NCBI RefSeq assembly: GCF_015356825.1
Contig: NZ_JAACYW010000103.1
Location: 1-34,441 of the forward strand
From: Catenulispora rubra
Lineage (GTDB): Bacteria; Actinomycetota; Actinomycetes; Streptomycetales; Catenulisporaceae
Length of the DNA stretch: 34,441 nt
Direction of reading: 5' to 3'
Part shown: positions 14,811 to 25,535 of the stretch, in pieces
Position numbering within the stretch: the first letter of the stretch is position 1
Layout: each line of letters begins with the position of its first letter
Notes under the pieces: generated by a model
Databases searched by the model: none
What the model was told of the DNA's origin: nothing
What the model saw: only the letters and a program-made list of their open reading frames with translations
Position numbers and translations under genes: made by a program

Positions 14811-16628
14811 ATGGCTGACCGGGATGGAAGTGAGACGTCGGTCCCTGAGGATCGGCTGACGGTGTGGCCCTTCGCCGCACTCGTCCTCGCGGCGGCGGCG
14901 TCATTGTTCGCCTACGCAGCCGCTTCCAGTCCACCCTCATGGCTCACGAGAACCGTCATCGTGATCGTCGGCGCGGTCCCCTCCGGCGGCCATGCGGTGC
15001 ACATAGGCCTGGCGCTCCTGCTCTTGGGACGCGGTCTGTACGTGCGGCGTCTCATGGCCCTTTATCTGACTTCTGCCGCAGTGGTGTGGTCGACGGTGAT
15101 GTCGCTGATCACCTGGGACCAGCCCTGGCGGCTGCTGCCGATGGCGGCCTTCGCGTGGGCCCTGTGGGGCGCGCGGCACCGGTTCACCGCGGTGCCCGAC
15201 ACCGCGCGGCTGCGTACGGCGCTCCACATACTTCTCGGGCTCGGCATCGTCGCGGTCGTGGTCGGCGGCGGCGGGATCTTCCTGCAGCGAGGCCGGCTGA
15301 GCTCGTCGCTCACCCCGGTCGGGCTGGGGCGCGAGCTGTTCGACGGGCTGACGGCGAACTCCGGGCCGATGACGATCGAGGGCCGGTCGTGGTTCCTGCA
15401 CGGGCTGTCGCTGCTCGGCGGGGTGACGCTGCTGCTGATGCTGACCTGCCTGCTGGCGCCGGCCCGCGCCCCGCGGCCCGGGACGGACGCCGAGCGCGAC
15501 CGGGTGCGGCGGCTGGTGCAGCATCCGGACTCGGACACGCTGGCGCCGTTCGCGCTGCGTCACGACAAGACCTATGTGTTCTCCCCGGACGGCCGGGCCG
15601 CGATCGGGTACCGGGTGTTCCTCGGCACCGCGGTCGTGGGCGGCGACCCGTTCGGCGCGGCCGGCGCGCGGGAGGCCGCGATCGCCGAGTTCCTGGCGCT
15701 GTGCCGGCGCCGGGGGTGGCGGCCCGCGGTGGTGGGTGGACGTGACGAGCTGCTGCCCCTGTGGCAGGCGCACGGGGTGCGGCGCGCGATCGGGATCGGG
15801 GACGAGGTCATGCTGGACGTGGCCGGGTTCTCGCTGGAGGGGCGGTCGATCCGCAACGTGCGGCAGGCGGTGCGCCGGACGCACAAGGCCGGGATCACCA
15901 CGCGCGTGCTGCGGGAGACGGCGCTGGACGGGGAGGAGGCCGACCAGCTGCTCGGCATCCACCAGCGCTGGCTGAAGGGGCACGCCGAGCACGGGTTCGC
16001 GATGAACCTGGACGCCATCACCTCGGCCCGGCACCCCGACGCGCTGCTGATCGTGGCGTACGGCCCCGACGGCCGCGCGGTCGGCTTCCAGCGCTACCAC
16101 CCGGTCGGCGCCGACCGGGCCTCCGGGCCCACGGCGCTGTCGCTGGACGTGATGCCGCGCGACCCGCAGAGCCCGAACGGCGTGAACGAGCGGCTGATCG
16201 TGGACCTGGTGGACTGGGCCCGCGAGCGCGGGATCGACGAGATCTCGCTGAACTTCGCCGCCTTCCGTCCGATCATGGACGCGGGCAGCCGCCGCACGCC
16301 ACTGCAGAGCGCGGCGTACCGCGCCATCCACCTGCTGGACCCGTGGATCATGCTGGAGAGCCTGTACCGCTTCAACGCCAAGTTCCGCCCCGGCTGGCAG
16401 CCGCGCTCAGTGGTGTTCCGCTCCTGGGGCGAGGTCGGCTGGCTGGCCGCCGCGGCGCTGGCGATGGAGTTCTCGCTGCCGCTGGACCGGCGCCGGGTGG
16501 CGTCGGCGGAGAAGCTGGCGCGGGGGCATGCGACGCCGGCGACGAGGAGTGGGGACGGCGCGCGCGAGGATGGCGGGATCGGGGATGAGGATGCTGTCGG
16601 GGGGCCGGTGCGGCGGCATGTCGGGTAG
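14811..16628 (+). CDS. MprF-like membrane protein with DUF2156 aminoacyltransferase domain
   Basis: The ~605-aa protein has about six hydrophobic segments in residues 20-220 (for example WPFAALVLAAAASLFAYAAA), then a soluble C-terminal domain of the DUF2156/phosphatidylglycerol lysyltransferase type. Readable pieces are FSPDGRAAIGYRV, VGGDPFG, RNVRQAVRRTHKAGI and ISLNFAAFRP. MprF transfers lysine or alanine from aminoacyl-tRNA to phosphatidylglycerol, giving resistance to cationic peptides; whether this homologue keeps that substrate is unknown. Its membrane part is shorter than the 14-TM flippase of classical MprF. GGGAGGT lies 7 nt before ATG 14811, which decides the start. The last ~35 residues are low-complexity and charged. 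It converges on the Rv3235-like gene; the 101-bp gap between them shows nothing clear. Confidence 0.85.
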   Translation: MADRDGSETSVPEDRLTVWPFAALVLAAAASLFAYAAASSPPSWLTRTVIVIVGAVPSGGHAVHIGLALLLLGRGLYVRRLMALYLTSAAVVWSTVMSLITWDQPWRLLPMAAFAWALWGARHRFTAVPDTARLRTALHILLGLGIVAVVVGGGGIFLQRGRLSSSLTPVGLGRELFDGLTANSGPMTIEGRSWFLHGLSLLGGVTLLLMLTCLLAPARAPRPGTDAERDRVRRLVQHPDSDTLAPFALRHDKTYVFSPDGRAAIGYRVFLGTAVVGGDPFGAAGAREAAIAEFLALCRRRGWRPAVVGGRDELLPLWQAHGVRRAIGIGDEVMLDVAGFSLEGRSIRNVRQAVRRTHKAGITTRVLRETALDGEEADQLLGIHQRWLKGHAEHGFAMNLDAITSARHPDALLIVAYGPDGRAVGFQRYHPVGADRASGPTALSLDVMPRDPQSPNGVNERLIVDLVDWARERGIDEISLNFAAFRPIMDAGSRRTPLQSAAYRAIHLLDPWIMLESLYRFNAKFRPGWQPRSVVFRSWGEVGWLAAAALAMEFSLPLDRRRVASAEKLARGHATPATRSGDGAREDGGIGDEDAVGGPVRRHVG

Positions 16629-16729
16629 CGGGCAAGCCAGCAGAACCGAGCTGCGGCGAGCGGCACAACCGGCAGCAGAAATGCGCGCTGACCAGACCAA
16701 AGGCTAGGGCGCGGCAGGTTGGCTGGGTG

Positions 16730-17464
16730 TCAGCCGGCCTGAAGCGCGGTACAGCGCCAGCGGGACTCCTCATCGCGGTCGAAGCGCAGCGCCACAGCAC
16801 GCGTGCGTGCGCCGTCGCGGAGCAGCGCGAGCGCTTCGACGCCGGCGCCGCTTTCGGAGAGCCGGACTGACTTGAGCGTCGTGGTGCGGGCGTAGCGAGG
16901 CGTGCGGAGCTTGCCGCGGACTTCGGCGTCGGTCCAGCGGGCCGCGTGGGTGGCGGTGCGGCGGCCGGCCAGGACCTCGACCAGCATGCCCACCAGGGCC
17001 CTGACTTCGGTATATGCCTTCTGCGACGGCATCCGGCGAGGCGGCGGCGGTAGCGGTTCGACATCCACCGCCAGCACCTCGGGGCGCCGCTCAGGACGCT
17101 CGACTCGGGCCAGCGCACGCGCCAACGCACCAGTCGGCGGATCCGGCAGCGGTGTCGGATACGCCACCACCACACCGGCCCGCACCACCGACAACAACAG
17201 CCCCGGACGCGGCTCGCGTCCGCTCCCGGCGAGTGGCCGCCACACCTTGCCGTAGTCCGCCGACCAGGCGTCCACCGCCCACGGCACCGGGTCGCAGTCC
17301 TCTGACTGCTCCACGACCGCCTCGCGACGGACAGACCCCTCGCCGAAAGCCTCGGCGTCGATCTCGATCTCGGCCACCGCGTCCACCCACACCGCGACGC
17401 CTGGGAAGTCTGGCCTGTTATCGCGCCGCCACCGTGCGCCGACCCCGACCCGCACCGGCGTCAC
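16730..17464 (-). CDS. Rv3235-family protein
   Basis: The 244-aa protein ends in the conserved module of the actinobacterial Rv3235 family: AYTEVRALVGMLVEVLAGRR, then TLKSVRLSESG, RTRAVALRFDRDEE and WRCTALQAG. The N-terminal 150 residues are variable and Pro-rich in the middle (PLPPPPRR). In mycobacteria the homologue also lies near secA, and here it is the gene downstream of secA on the same strand, behind two hairpins. No enzyme motif, signal peptide or TM helix is present, and the role is unknown. GTG 17464 has GGGGAGG 9 nt upstream. Confidence 0.85.
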   Translation of the reverse strand: MTPVRVGVGARWRRDNRPDFPGVAVWVDAVAEIEIDAEAFGEGSVRREAVVEQSEDCDPVPWAVDAWSADYGKVWRPLAGSGREPRPGLLLSVVRAGVVVAYPTPLPDPPTGALARALARVERPERRPEVLAVDVEPLPPPPRRMPSQKAYTEVRALVGMLVEVLAGRRTATHAARWTDAEVRGKLRTPRYARTTTLKSVRLSESGAGVEALALLRDGARTRAVALRFDRDEESRWRCTALQAG

Positions 17465-17535
17465 GTCAGACCGCCTCCCCTTTGCCCAACCCTGTACCGA
17501 GAAATGAGGCTCCAGCAGATCACAGGGGCATGCGA

Positions 17536-17567
17536 AACGGCTGGCTTCCCGCGGGAAGTCAGCCGTT
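17536..17567 (-). terminator. strong hairpin behind secA
   Basis: Arms AACGGCTGGCTTCCC and GGGAAGTCAGCCGTT pair over 15 positions with one G-T, around a 2-nt centre. On the minus strand it is followed by a short T-run (TTTCG). It lies between the secA stop and the Rv3235-like start, so it should end or weaken secA transcription. Confidence 0.75.
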
Positions 17568-17583
17568 CGGCCCAGCTGTGTCA

Positions 17584-17608
17584 GGGCGCTCCCACGCTGC
17601 GAGCGCCC
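17584..17608 (-). terminator. second hairpin directly behind secA
   Basis: GGGCGCTC and GAGCGCCC pair over 8 bp with a 9-nt loop, 7 nt past the secA stop. There is no T-run. It may act with the following hairpin or protect the mRNA 3' end. Confidence 0.55.
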
Positions 17609-17615
17609 CGGCGCC

Positions 17616-20414
<2,799 letters not shown>

Positions 20415-20560
20415 GGCAGACAACTCCTCATTACGGGCTCGGGCAGGCAGGTATGTGCCCCGCCTTTTCCAACATGTTATGCGACGGGTCGCGCTCCAAG
20501 GGAAGAGCGCGGCGTAATGATCATCGGCATATTCCCTGGAGACCGCCGATCCGGCTCGCC

Positions 20561-20566
20561 TACGGT
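20561..20566 (+). promoter_or_regulatory. -10-like hexamer for a leaderless GNAT transcript
   Basis: TACGGT fits TANNNT and ends 6 nt before ATG 20573. The overlapping GGTGGAG is too close (2 nt) to be an ideal ribosome site. Confidence 0.4.
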
Positions 20567-20572
20567 GGAGCG

Positions 20573-21202
20573 ATGGACATACGGCAAACGCACGAGCGCC
20601 TCGAACCGGTTCCCGTACCGGACCGGTTGCTGGGCGCTCCGCCGCTGCCCCAGGGCCCTTTGGTGACCCGGCGGCTGGTGCTGCGGCCGTGGCGCGAGGA
20701 CGACATCCCGGCGATCTTCGCGATCTGCCAGGATCCGGAGGTCCAGCGGTGGACCACCGTGCCGTCGCCCTATCAGATGAAAGACGCGCAGTGGTTCGTG
20801 CGGGAACACACCCCGAAAGGGTTCCGATCCGGGGACGAGGCGACGTTCGGGGCGTTCGTGAAGGACACCGGGCAGATCGCCGGATCGGTCGGGCTCGCCG
20901 GGATCTCCACGTTGGTCGCGGGCCGCGGGGTGCGGACGGCGGAGGTCGGGTACTGGGCCAATCCGGACACGCGCGGGCGCGGGTACATCACGGAGGCCGT
21001 CCGCGAGGTCGTGCGCTGGGCGTTCGAGGACGTCGGGCTCGGGCGTGTCGTCTGGCAGGCCTTCGACGGCAACACGCCCTCACGCAGGGTGATCGAGAAG
21101 GTCGGCTTCACGATCGTGGGACGGCAGCGCTCCTCGCACACGCACAACGGGGCGGTGCGGGACATGTGGCTGGCCGACATCCTGCCCGGAGAGCTGCGGT
21201 AG
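20573..21202 (+). CDS. GNAT acetyltransferase, RimJ/RimL-like
   Basis: The 209-aa protein carries a GNAT fold of the acetyltransf_3 type. Strand 1 is LVTRRLVLRPWREDD, then FAICQDPEVQRW, the acetyl-CoA-binding V/A motif EVGYWANPDTRGRGYITEA and the ending SRRVIEKVGF. Relatives acetylate N-termini of ribosomal proteins or small amines; the substrate here is not predictable. ATG 20573 is taken as start although the frame is open to 20453, since homology starts there and a -10-like TACGGT lies 6 nt upstream. It is divergent from secA and 38 nt ahead of the YcaQ-like gene. Confidence 0.88.
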   Translation: MDIRQTHERLEPVPVPDRLLGAPPLPQGPLVTRRLVLRPWREDDIPAIFAICQDPEVQRWTTVPSPYQMKDAQWFVREHTPKGFRSGDEATFGAFVKDTGQIAGSVGLAGISTLVAGRGVRTAEVGYWANPDTRGRGYITEAVREVVRWAFEDVGLGRVVWQAFDGNTPSRRVIEKVGFTIVGRQRSSHTHNGAVRDMWLADILPGELR

Positions 21203-21227
21203 GAGTAAAGCTGTCGGTGCCGGCGGC

Positions 21228-21233
21228 TAGCGT
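21228..21233 (+). promoter_or_regulatory. -10-like hexamer for a leaderless ycaQ-like transcript
   Basis: TAGCGT fits TANNNT and ends 7 nt before GTG 21241. No ribosome site lies between. Confidence 0.4.
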
Positions 21234-21240
21234 GACGGAT

Positions 21241-22437
21241 GTGACATCCGTACCAGCACCGCGCACCGAACTGTCCGCCGCCGAGGCCCGCCGCCTGGCC
21301 CTGCACGCGCAGGGGCTGATCGGCGTGCCGGACCGGCGGGCCGGCGCGGCAGGCGTGCTGCGCGATCTCGGAGCGGTGCAGCTGGACACCATCAGCGTGC
21401 TGGCACGCTCGCATGAGCTGGTGCCGTACGCGCGACTCGGCGCGGTCGGGCGCGAGGGGATCGAGAAGGCGTACTGGAACCACGAGCCGCACGGGGCCTC
21501 GACCTTCGAGTACTGGGCGCACGCCGCCTGCATCCTGCCGGTCGAGGAGTGGCCGACGTTCGCCTACCGCCGCGCGAACTACCGGGACCGGGCCAGCGGC
21601 GGCTGGAGCCTGCCGACCTCCGACGAGGCCGAGGCGCTGGTGCTGGGCAAGCTGCGGGACGAGGGGCCGTGCATGACCTCGGATTTCGGCGGGGCGCGCA
21701 AGAGCGCCGAGTGGTGGGACTGGTCGGAGACCAAGGTCGCGGTCGAGAAGCTGCTGGCGACCGGGGACGTGGTGTGCGTGGAGCGGCGCGGCTGGCGGCG
21801 GGTCTACGACCTGCCGGAGCGGGCGCTGCCGAAGGCCGTGCTGGACACCCCGGAGCCGACCCGCGAGGAGTCGCACGTCCGGCTGCTGGCGCAGGCCGGG
21901 CGGCGGCTGGGCGTCGGCACGATAGGGGACATCGCGGACTACTACCGCTTGAAGATCCCTGATGCCAAGCCCCTGATGGACCAGACCGGCCTGGTGCCGG
22001 TGAGCGTGCACGGCTGGGCCCAGCCGGCCTGGGCCGACCCGGCGGCCCTGGACCTGCTGGCCGCCGGCGGCCCGCGCGGCCGGCACCGCACGACACTGCT
22101 GTCCCCCTTCGACTCGCTGATCTGGGAGCGGGACCGGATGGAGCGGATCTTCGGCATGGTGCACCGGATAGAGGCCTACACCCCGGCCGCGAAGCGGGTG
22201 CACGGCTACTTCGCGATGCCGCTCCTGGCCGGCGGCAAGCTCCTCGGCCGCGTGGACCCCAAGCGCGAGGGCAAGACGCTGGTCGCGCGGAAGGTGTCGC
22301 TGGACACGGCCGGCGCGGTGCAGCCGATGGCGGACGCACTGCGGGAGGCGGCCGGGTGGGTCGGGTGCGACGCGGTGGCGGTGGAGCAGGTGACGCCGGC
22401 GAATGCGGCGGGGGCTTTGCGGGCGGCGCTGGGCTGA
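21241..22437 (+). CDS. YcaQ/AlkX-like winged-helix DNA glycosylase (HTH_42)
   Basis: The 398-aa protein belongs to the AlkZ/YcaQ family (tandem winged-helix folds). The catalytic Q-phi-D motif of the YcaQ branch is visible as VQLDTI (Q47-L48-D49); the AlkZ branch has Q-phi-Q instead. Other family marks are ARSHELVPYARL, STFEYWAHAACILP, GGARKSAEWWDWS and TTLLSPFDSLIWERDR. YcaQ-type enzymes unhook interstrand crosslinks and remove alkylated bases, so DNA repair or self-resistance to an alkylating natural product is likely. GTG 21241 is chosen because TAGCGT lies 7 nt upstream; GTG 21232 is in frame too. The gene converges on the unknown 22615-23442 gene; the 177-bp gap holds nothing clear. Confidence 0.9.
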   Translation: MTSVPAPRTELSAAEARRLALHAQGLIGVPDRRAGAAGVLRDLGAVQLDTISVLARSHELVPYARLGAVGREGIEKAYWNHEPHGASTFEYWAHAACILPVEEWPTFAYRRANYRDRASGGWSLPTSDEAEALVLGKLRDEGPCMTSDFGGARKSAEWWDWSETKVAVEKLLATGDVVCVERRGWRRVYDLPERALPKAVLDTPEPTREESHVRLLAQAGRRLGVGTIGDIADYYRLKIPDAKPLMDQTGLVPVSVHGWAQPAWADPAALDLLAAGGPRGRHRTTLLSPFDSLIWERDRMERIFGMVHRIEAYTPAAKRVHGYFAMPLLAGGKLLGRVDPKREGKTLVARKVSLDTAGAVQPMADALREAAGWVGCDAVAVEQVTPANAAGALRAALG

Positions 22438-22614
22438 GGGCGGCGGCGAGGCGGGATCGGTCGGCTCGCGAGCACGATCCAGACCACCAGCGGCAATGAG
22501 CGCTTGGTGCGGCGCCGCATCGGCAAGCAATCAGCTCGCGATGAAAACTCCGGCGATTGTGCTCGGCTGAACTGAGGCATCAAGGGTCTGCGATCGCGCA
22601 GCCCCGGGGCACCC

Positions 22615-23442
22615 CTACCGCCACAGCGGCTGCGGCGGTGCCCCGAACCAGCCGGCCAGGATCTCGGCGTCGTCGGTCCGCAGCCCGCCGCGCCAGTCGA
22701 CCAGTTCCAGCCCGCGCTCGCGCAGCAGTCCGCCGAAGGCGCCGGCGACCTCCGCGCCCGCGATGCCGGTGCGGTGCACGCCCGCCACCGTCACCCGGCT
22801 CGCCGTGTCGACCTGGCCGTAGACGTGCACGCCGTCTGCGACGGTCAGCGCGTAGCCGCCGTGCACCACGCCTCGGCCCTCGATCGCGACCGGGCGGACG
22901 AAGTGCGTGGTGGTGCCCAGCCCGGCGGCCAGGTCCTCGACCGTGAGTGTGACGCCGGCCAGTGGCTCGGCGGGGGTGGTGCGGAGGTGGATCTCGGTGA
23001 AGCCGGGGCCGGAGCGGAACTCGTCCTGGATGCGGCGGATGGCCAGCAGGTTCTCCTCGATCGCGGTCGCGCCGGACGGGCCGACCAGTTCCACGTCGCG
23101 CCACAGGTCGTCCTTCACCAGCAGCACCGTGCGGCCGTCGAGCGGTCCGGCGATGTCCGGGAGGCGGTCGCTGATACTCGACATGCTGAAGTGGATGTCG
23201 CGGGCCGGCAGCATCTCGACCCGCGGCTCCTGCTCGACCCGGCGCAGGGTCAGCTCCAGGCCGCCGATCAGCTCGTACTCCTCGCGGAAGGCCGGCTCGG
23301 CGCGGACCACCCGCCAGACCTGGCCCGCGGCTTCCAGCATCTGCGTGCCGTCGAACGCCGGGGGAAGGTTCTCCGACGGCACCGTCGTGCGCGCTATCAC
23401 CCCGCCGTCCGCGGCGTCTCTCAACGTCACGGATATGTCCAT
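22615..23442 (-). CDS. conserved hypothetical protein, function unknown
   Basis: The 275-aa protein is not one I recognise. It begins MDISVTLRDAADGGVIART, which looks like a beta-strand domain, and has no signal peptide, TM helix or enzyme motif. The middle (PLDGRTVLLVKDDLWRDVEL) and the later part (LAGVTLTVEDLAAGLGTTTH) alternate like an alpha/beta fold. Codon usage is typical of the window, so it is a real gene. ATG 23442 is chosen over GTG 23448 because TAGGTT lies 7 nt before it, suiting a leaderless mRNA. It lies 48 nt downstream of the response-regulator stop on the same strand. Confidence 0.75.
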   Translation of the reverse strand: MDISVTLRDAADGGVIARTTVPSENLPPAFDGTQMLEAAGQVWRVVRAEPAFREEYELIGGLELTLRRVEQEPRVEMLPARDIHFSMSSISDRLPDIAGPLDGRTVLLVKDDLWRDVELVGPSGATAIEENLLAIRRIQDEFRSGPGFTEIHLRTTPAEPLAGVTLTVEDLAAGLGTTTHFVRPVAIEGRGVVHGGYALTVADGVHVYGQVDTASRVTVAGVHRTGIAGAEVAGAFGGLLRERGLELVDWRGGLRTDDAEILAGWFGAPPQPLWR

Positions 23443-23449
23443 GGTCACG

Positions 23450-23455
23450 AACCTA
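23450..23455 (-). promoter_or_regulatory. -10-like hexamer for a leaderless transcript
   Basis: On the minus strand TAGGTT fits TANNNT and ends 7 nt before ATG 23442. It lies in the 48-bp gap after the response-regulator gene, so this gene may have its own promoter. Confidence 0.4.
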
Positions 23456-23490
23456 CGCGGGTGGCGTCTTGCGATGTCAAGCTGCGAACG

Positions 23491-24168
23491 CTAGGTGATC
23501 TCCAGCAGTTTCTCCCGCACGGCGTAGACCACGGCTTCCATGCGCGAGTGCAGGTTCAGCTTTTCAAGGATGTTGCGGACGTGGTTCTTCACCGTGTTCT
23601 CGGTGATGAACAACTCCTTGGCGATCTCCCGGTTGTTGCGCCCGGTGGCCACCAGCTTCAGGACTTCCATCTCGCGGTCGGTGAGCTTGGGCGCCGGGGC
23701 GACCGGATCGGCCGCGGGGGCGGCGTCCGCGCCGCGCGCCAGGGCCGCGAACCCGGTCATCAGCTTGGCCGCCATCGAGGGGCTGACCTGCGACTCGCCG
23801 CGCTGGACGGCGCGCAGCGCGTCCGGGATGGTGTGCGGCAGCACGCTTTTGAGCAGGTAGCCCGAGGCCCCGGACTTCACCGCCTCGTAGAGGTCGGACT
23901 CCTCGTCGCTGGAGGTCAGCATGATGACCTTGGCGTCCGGGACCGAGCGTTTGATCGCCGCGCACGCCGTCAGACCGTCGGTGTCGGGCATGCGGACGTC
24001 CAGGATCACCACGTCCGGGGCGAGTTCCTCAGCCTTGTGCAGCGCTTCCGCGCCGTTCGACGCCTCGCCGACCACCTCGATGTCGTCCTCGGTGTCCAGG
24101 ACGACGGCGAGGCCTCGGCGCAGCAACGTGTGGTCGTCGGCTATGAGGACTCTTATGGCTTCCGACAC
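23491..24168 (-). CDS. NarL/LuxR-type response regulator, orphan
   Basis: The 225-aa protein has a receiver domain (acid pocket DD at 11-12, phospho-acceptor D57 in VVILDVRMP, T85 in IMLTSS, K107 in SGYLLKS). A linker rich in Ala and Pro follows, then a LuxR HTH from about 162 (LTDREMEVLKLVATGRNNREI) with ENTVKNHVRNIL. All residues needed for phosphorylation are present. No histidine kinase lies beside it; the only kinase in the window, MtrB, pairs with MtrA. An orphan NarL-type regulator between hpf and secA is a recurring actinomycete arrangement. GTG 24168 is the likely start because the receiver begins there; GGAG is close, and the frame is open to 24204. Confidence 0.92.
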   Translation of the reverse strand: MSEAIRVLIADDHTLLRRGLAVVLDTEDDIEVVGEASNGAEALHKAEELAPDVVILDVRMPDTDGLTACAAIKRSVPDAKVIMLTSSDEESDLYEAVKSGASGYLLKSVLPHTIPDALRAVQRGESQVSPSMAAKLMTGFAALARGADAAPAADPVAPAPKLTDREMEVLKLVATGRNNREIAKELFITENTVKNHVRNILEKLNLHSRMEAVVYAVREKLLEIT

Positions 24169-24324
24169 AGCTCCATGATGACACCTCAGACGAACAAGTG
24201 ACATTACCCATCTGGGTGATCGTTGAACCCACCCCCTTCACGGAGCCGAGTGCGCCCGGCCCCGCGAAGGAGTCCTTTGAGATCAGAGCTCTGTCGGATG
24301 CGCGTCAGCCGTGTTCGGAGGGCC

Positions 24325-25041
24325 TCAATGGCGGGAACTGGCCATCCGGTCAGAGGGCGACGAACCGTTGATCATCGGCTCCGCCAGCTCCTCCCCGGGC
24401 TCCAGACGGATCACTCCGTAGTCGTACGCGCGGCGCCGGTACACGACCGCCGGCAGACCGGAGTCCTTGTCCACGTAGAGGTAGAAGTCGTGGCCGACGA
24501 GTTCCATCTCGTACAGCGCCTGGTCGAGCGTCATCGGGGCCGCGGTGTGCGTCTTCTCGCGGACCACCATGGGACCGTCGTCGTGCGTGGGGCCGGGGAT
24601 GCCGTAGGGCTGGAGGTCCACCTCGGGGTGGTCGCTGACCGCGCCGTCTGCCGTCAGCAACGGTTCCGTGCCCGGCGGCAGGTCCGCCATCGGCGGGAGG
24701 TGCTTAATGGAGTCCGCGATCGCCTTGCGGTTGCGGTGGATCTTCTTGCGATCCTTGGCCCTGCGGAGCTGCGCCTGAAGCTTTGCCGCGGCCATGTCGA
24801 GCGCCGAATACGGGTCGCCGGCGCACGCCTCGGCCCGGATGACCGGGGCTCGGGGGCAGTCCAGCGTCAGCTCGATCCGGTCCTTGCTCTCGGCCTGGCG
24901 GGGGTTCTTCTCCTCGCCGAGGACGACGGTGAGGCTGATGGCCTTGCCATCCATCTCCTCCACCTTGGCCAGCTTCTCCATGACGTGCCGACGGAACCTG
25001 TCGGTCACCTCGTGGTGGCGGCTCTTGACGACGATGTCCAC
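24325..25041 (-). CDS. hpf: long-form ribosome hibernation promoting factor
   Basis: The 238-aa protein has an N-terminal S30AE/RaiA domain (MDIVVKSRHHEVTDRFRRHV, then LTVVLGEEKN), a basic linker (QLRRAKDRKKIHRNRKA) and a C-terminal dimerisation domain (about 180-225, VGHDFYLYVDKDSGLPAVVY). Long HPF joins two 70S ribosomes into 100S dimers in stationary phase. GTG 25041 has GGAGAA 8 nt upstream. The 494 bp upstream, up to comF, hold no convincing gene but several hairpins, so hpf probably has its own regulated promoter. Confidence 0.96.
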   Translation of the reverse strand: MDIVVKSRHHEVTDRFRRHVMEKLAKVEEMDGKAISLTVVLGEEKNPRQAESKDRIELTLDCPRAPVIRAEACAGDPYSALDMAAAKLQAQLRRAKDRKKIHRNRKAIADSIKHLPPMADLPPGTEPLLTADGAVSDHPEVDLQPYGIPGPTHDDGPMVVREKTHTAAPMTLDQALYEMELVGHDFYLYVDKDSGLPAVVYRRRAYDYGVIRLEPGEELAEPMINGSSPSDRMASSRH

Positions 25042-25173
25042 GCGCGTTCTCCAATCTCGCGTTCAGATCTGTGCCGGGCTCACGGCTCCGGCTTCGGCGT
25101 CGGATGAGTGTGAATCCAGCGGCGCCTCCGCGAAGTGATCGGGGACTGCTCTTGTATTGACTTCCAACGTACG

Positions 25174-25194
25174 CCGGGTGCCCTTGGTGCCCGG
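25174..25194 (+). other. inverted repeat with G-U pairs, + strand RNA hairpin
   Basis: CCGGGTGCC and GGTGCCCGG can pair as RNA (two G-U pairs) around CTT, followed by TTTCCT. It reads as a terminator for the + strand, but no + gene lies before it, so it may instead stop antisense transcripts or be chance. Confidence 0.3.
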
Positions 25195-25303
25195 TTTCCT
25201 GAGTGGAGGAAGTCACAGCCGATATGGGTTCCAGCGGGAGTCGCCGGGGGTACGGCTGCGACGCGAGGGGTCCGGAAGGGGAACGGCCTTCGGAAAACGG
25301 CCG

Positions 25304-25322
25304 GCCACCTGCTAGAGGTGGC
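25304..25322. other. perfect 7-bp hairpin in the hpf upstream region
   Basis: GCCACCT and AGGTGGC flank GCTAG. On the minus strand it is followed by CGGCCGTTTTCC. It could be a weak terminator or part of the hpf leader. Confidence 0.4.
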
Positions 25323-25437
25323 TGATTATGTGCGTGTGCATGCGCATCGTGCCTGCTCACTGTCTCGTGCACTGGTGCCTATGGCTGAAAACTAGCCCCG
25401 GATCGCGCTCGGCGGAAGGGGCCAGAGCGGGCGTTGG

Positions 25438-25460
25438 ACCGTTCGAGTGATCGGAACGGT
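25438..25460 (-). terminator. hairpin downstream of comF
   Basis: ACCGTTC and GAACGGT pair over 7 bp around a 9-nt loop, 76 nt past the comF stop. There is no T-run. It is the best candidate for ending the lpqB-comF transcript. Confidence 0.4.
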
Positions 25461-25535
25461 GTTCGACCGGGGTTTGTGTGCGGTTTCGTGCCGATTCCTC
25501 GGCAGTTCACCCCGTGAGACGGTAGTCAGGCACGC

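Larger units (their letters stand above)
25042..25535. other. 494-bp intergenic region between comF and hpf with hairpins, no gene seen
   Basis: Short ORFs here lack ribosome sites and codon bias. Three inverted repeats are visible: 25438-25460, 25304-25322 and 25174-25194. The region should hold the comF-side terminator and the hpf promoter and leader. I could not fix promoter boxes. Confidence 0.6.

Noticed and set aside
25135..25395. 86-aa open frame in the comF-hpf gap
   Set aside because: No ribosome site, no codon bias, and it crosses two inverted repeats.
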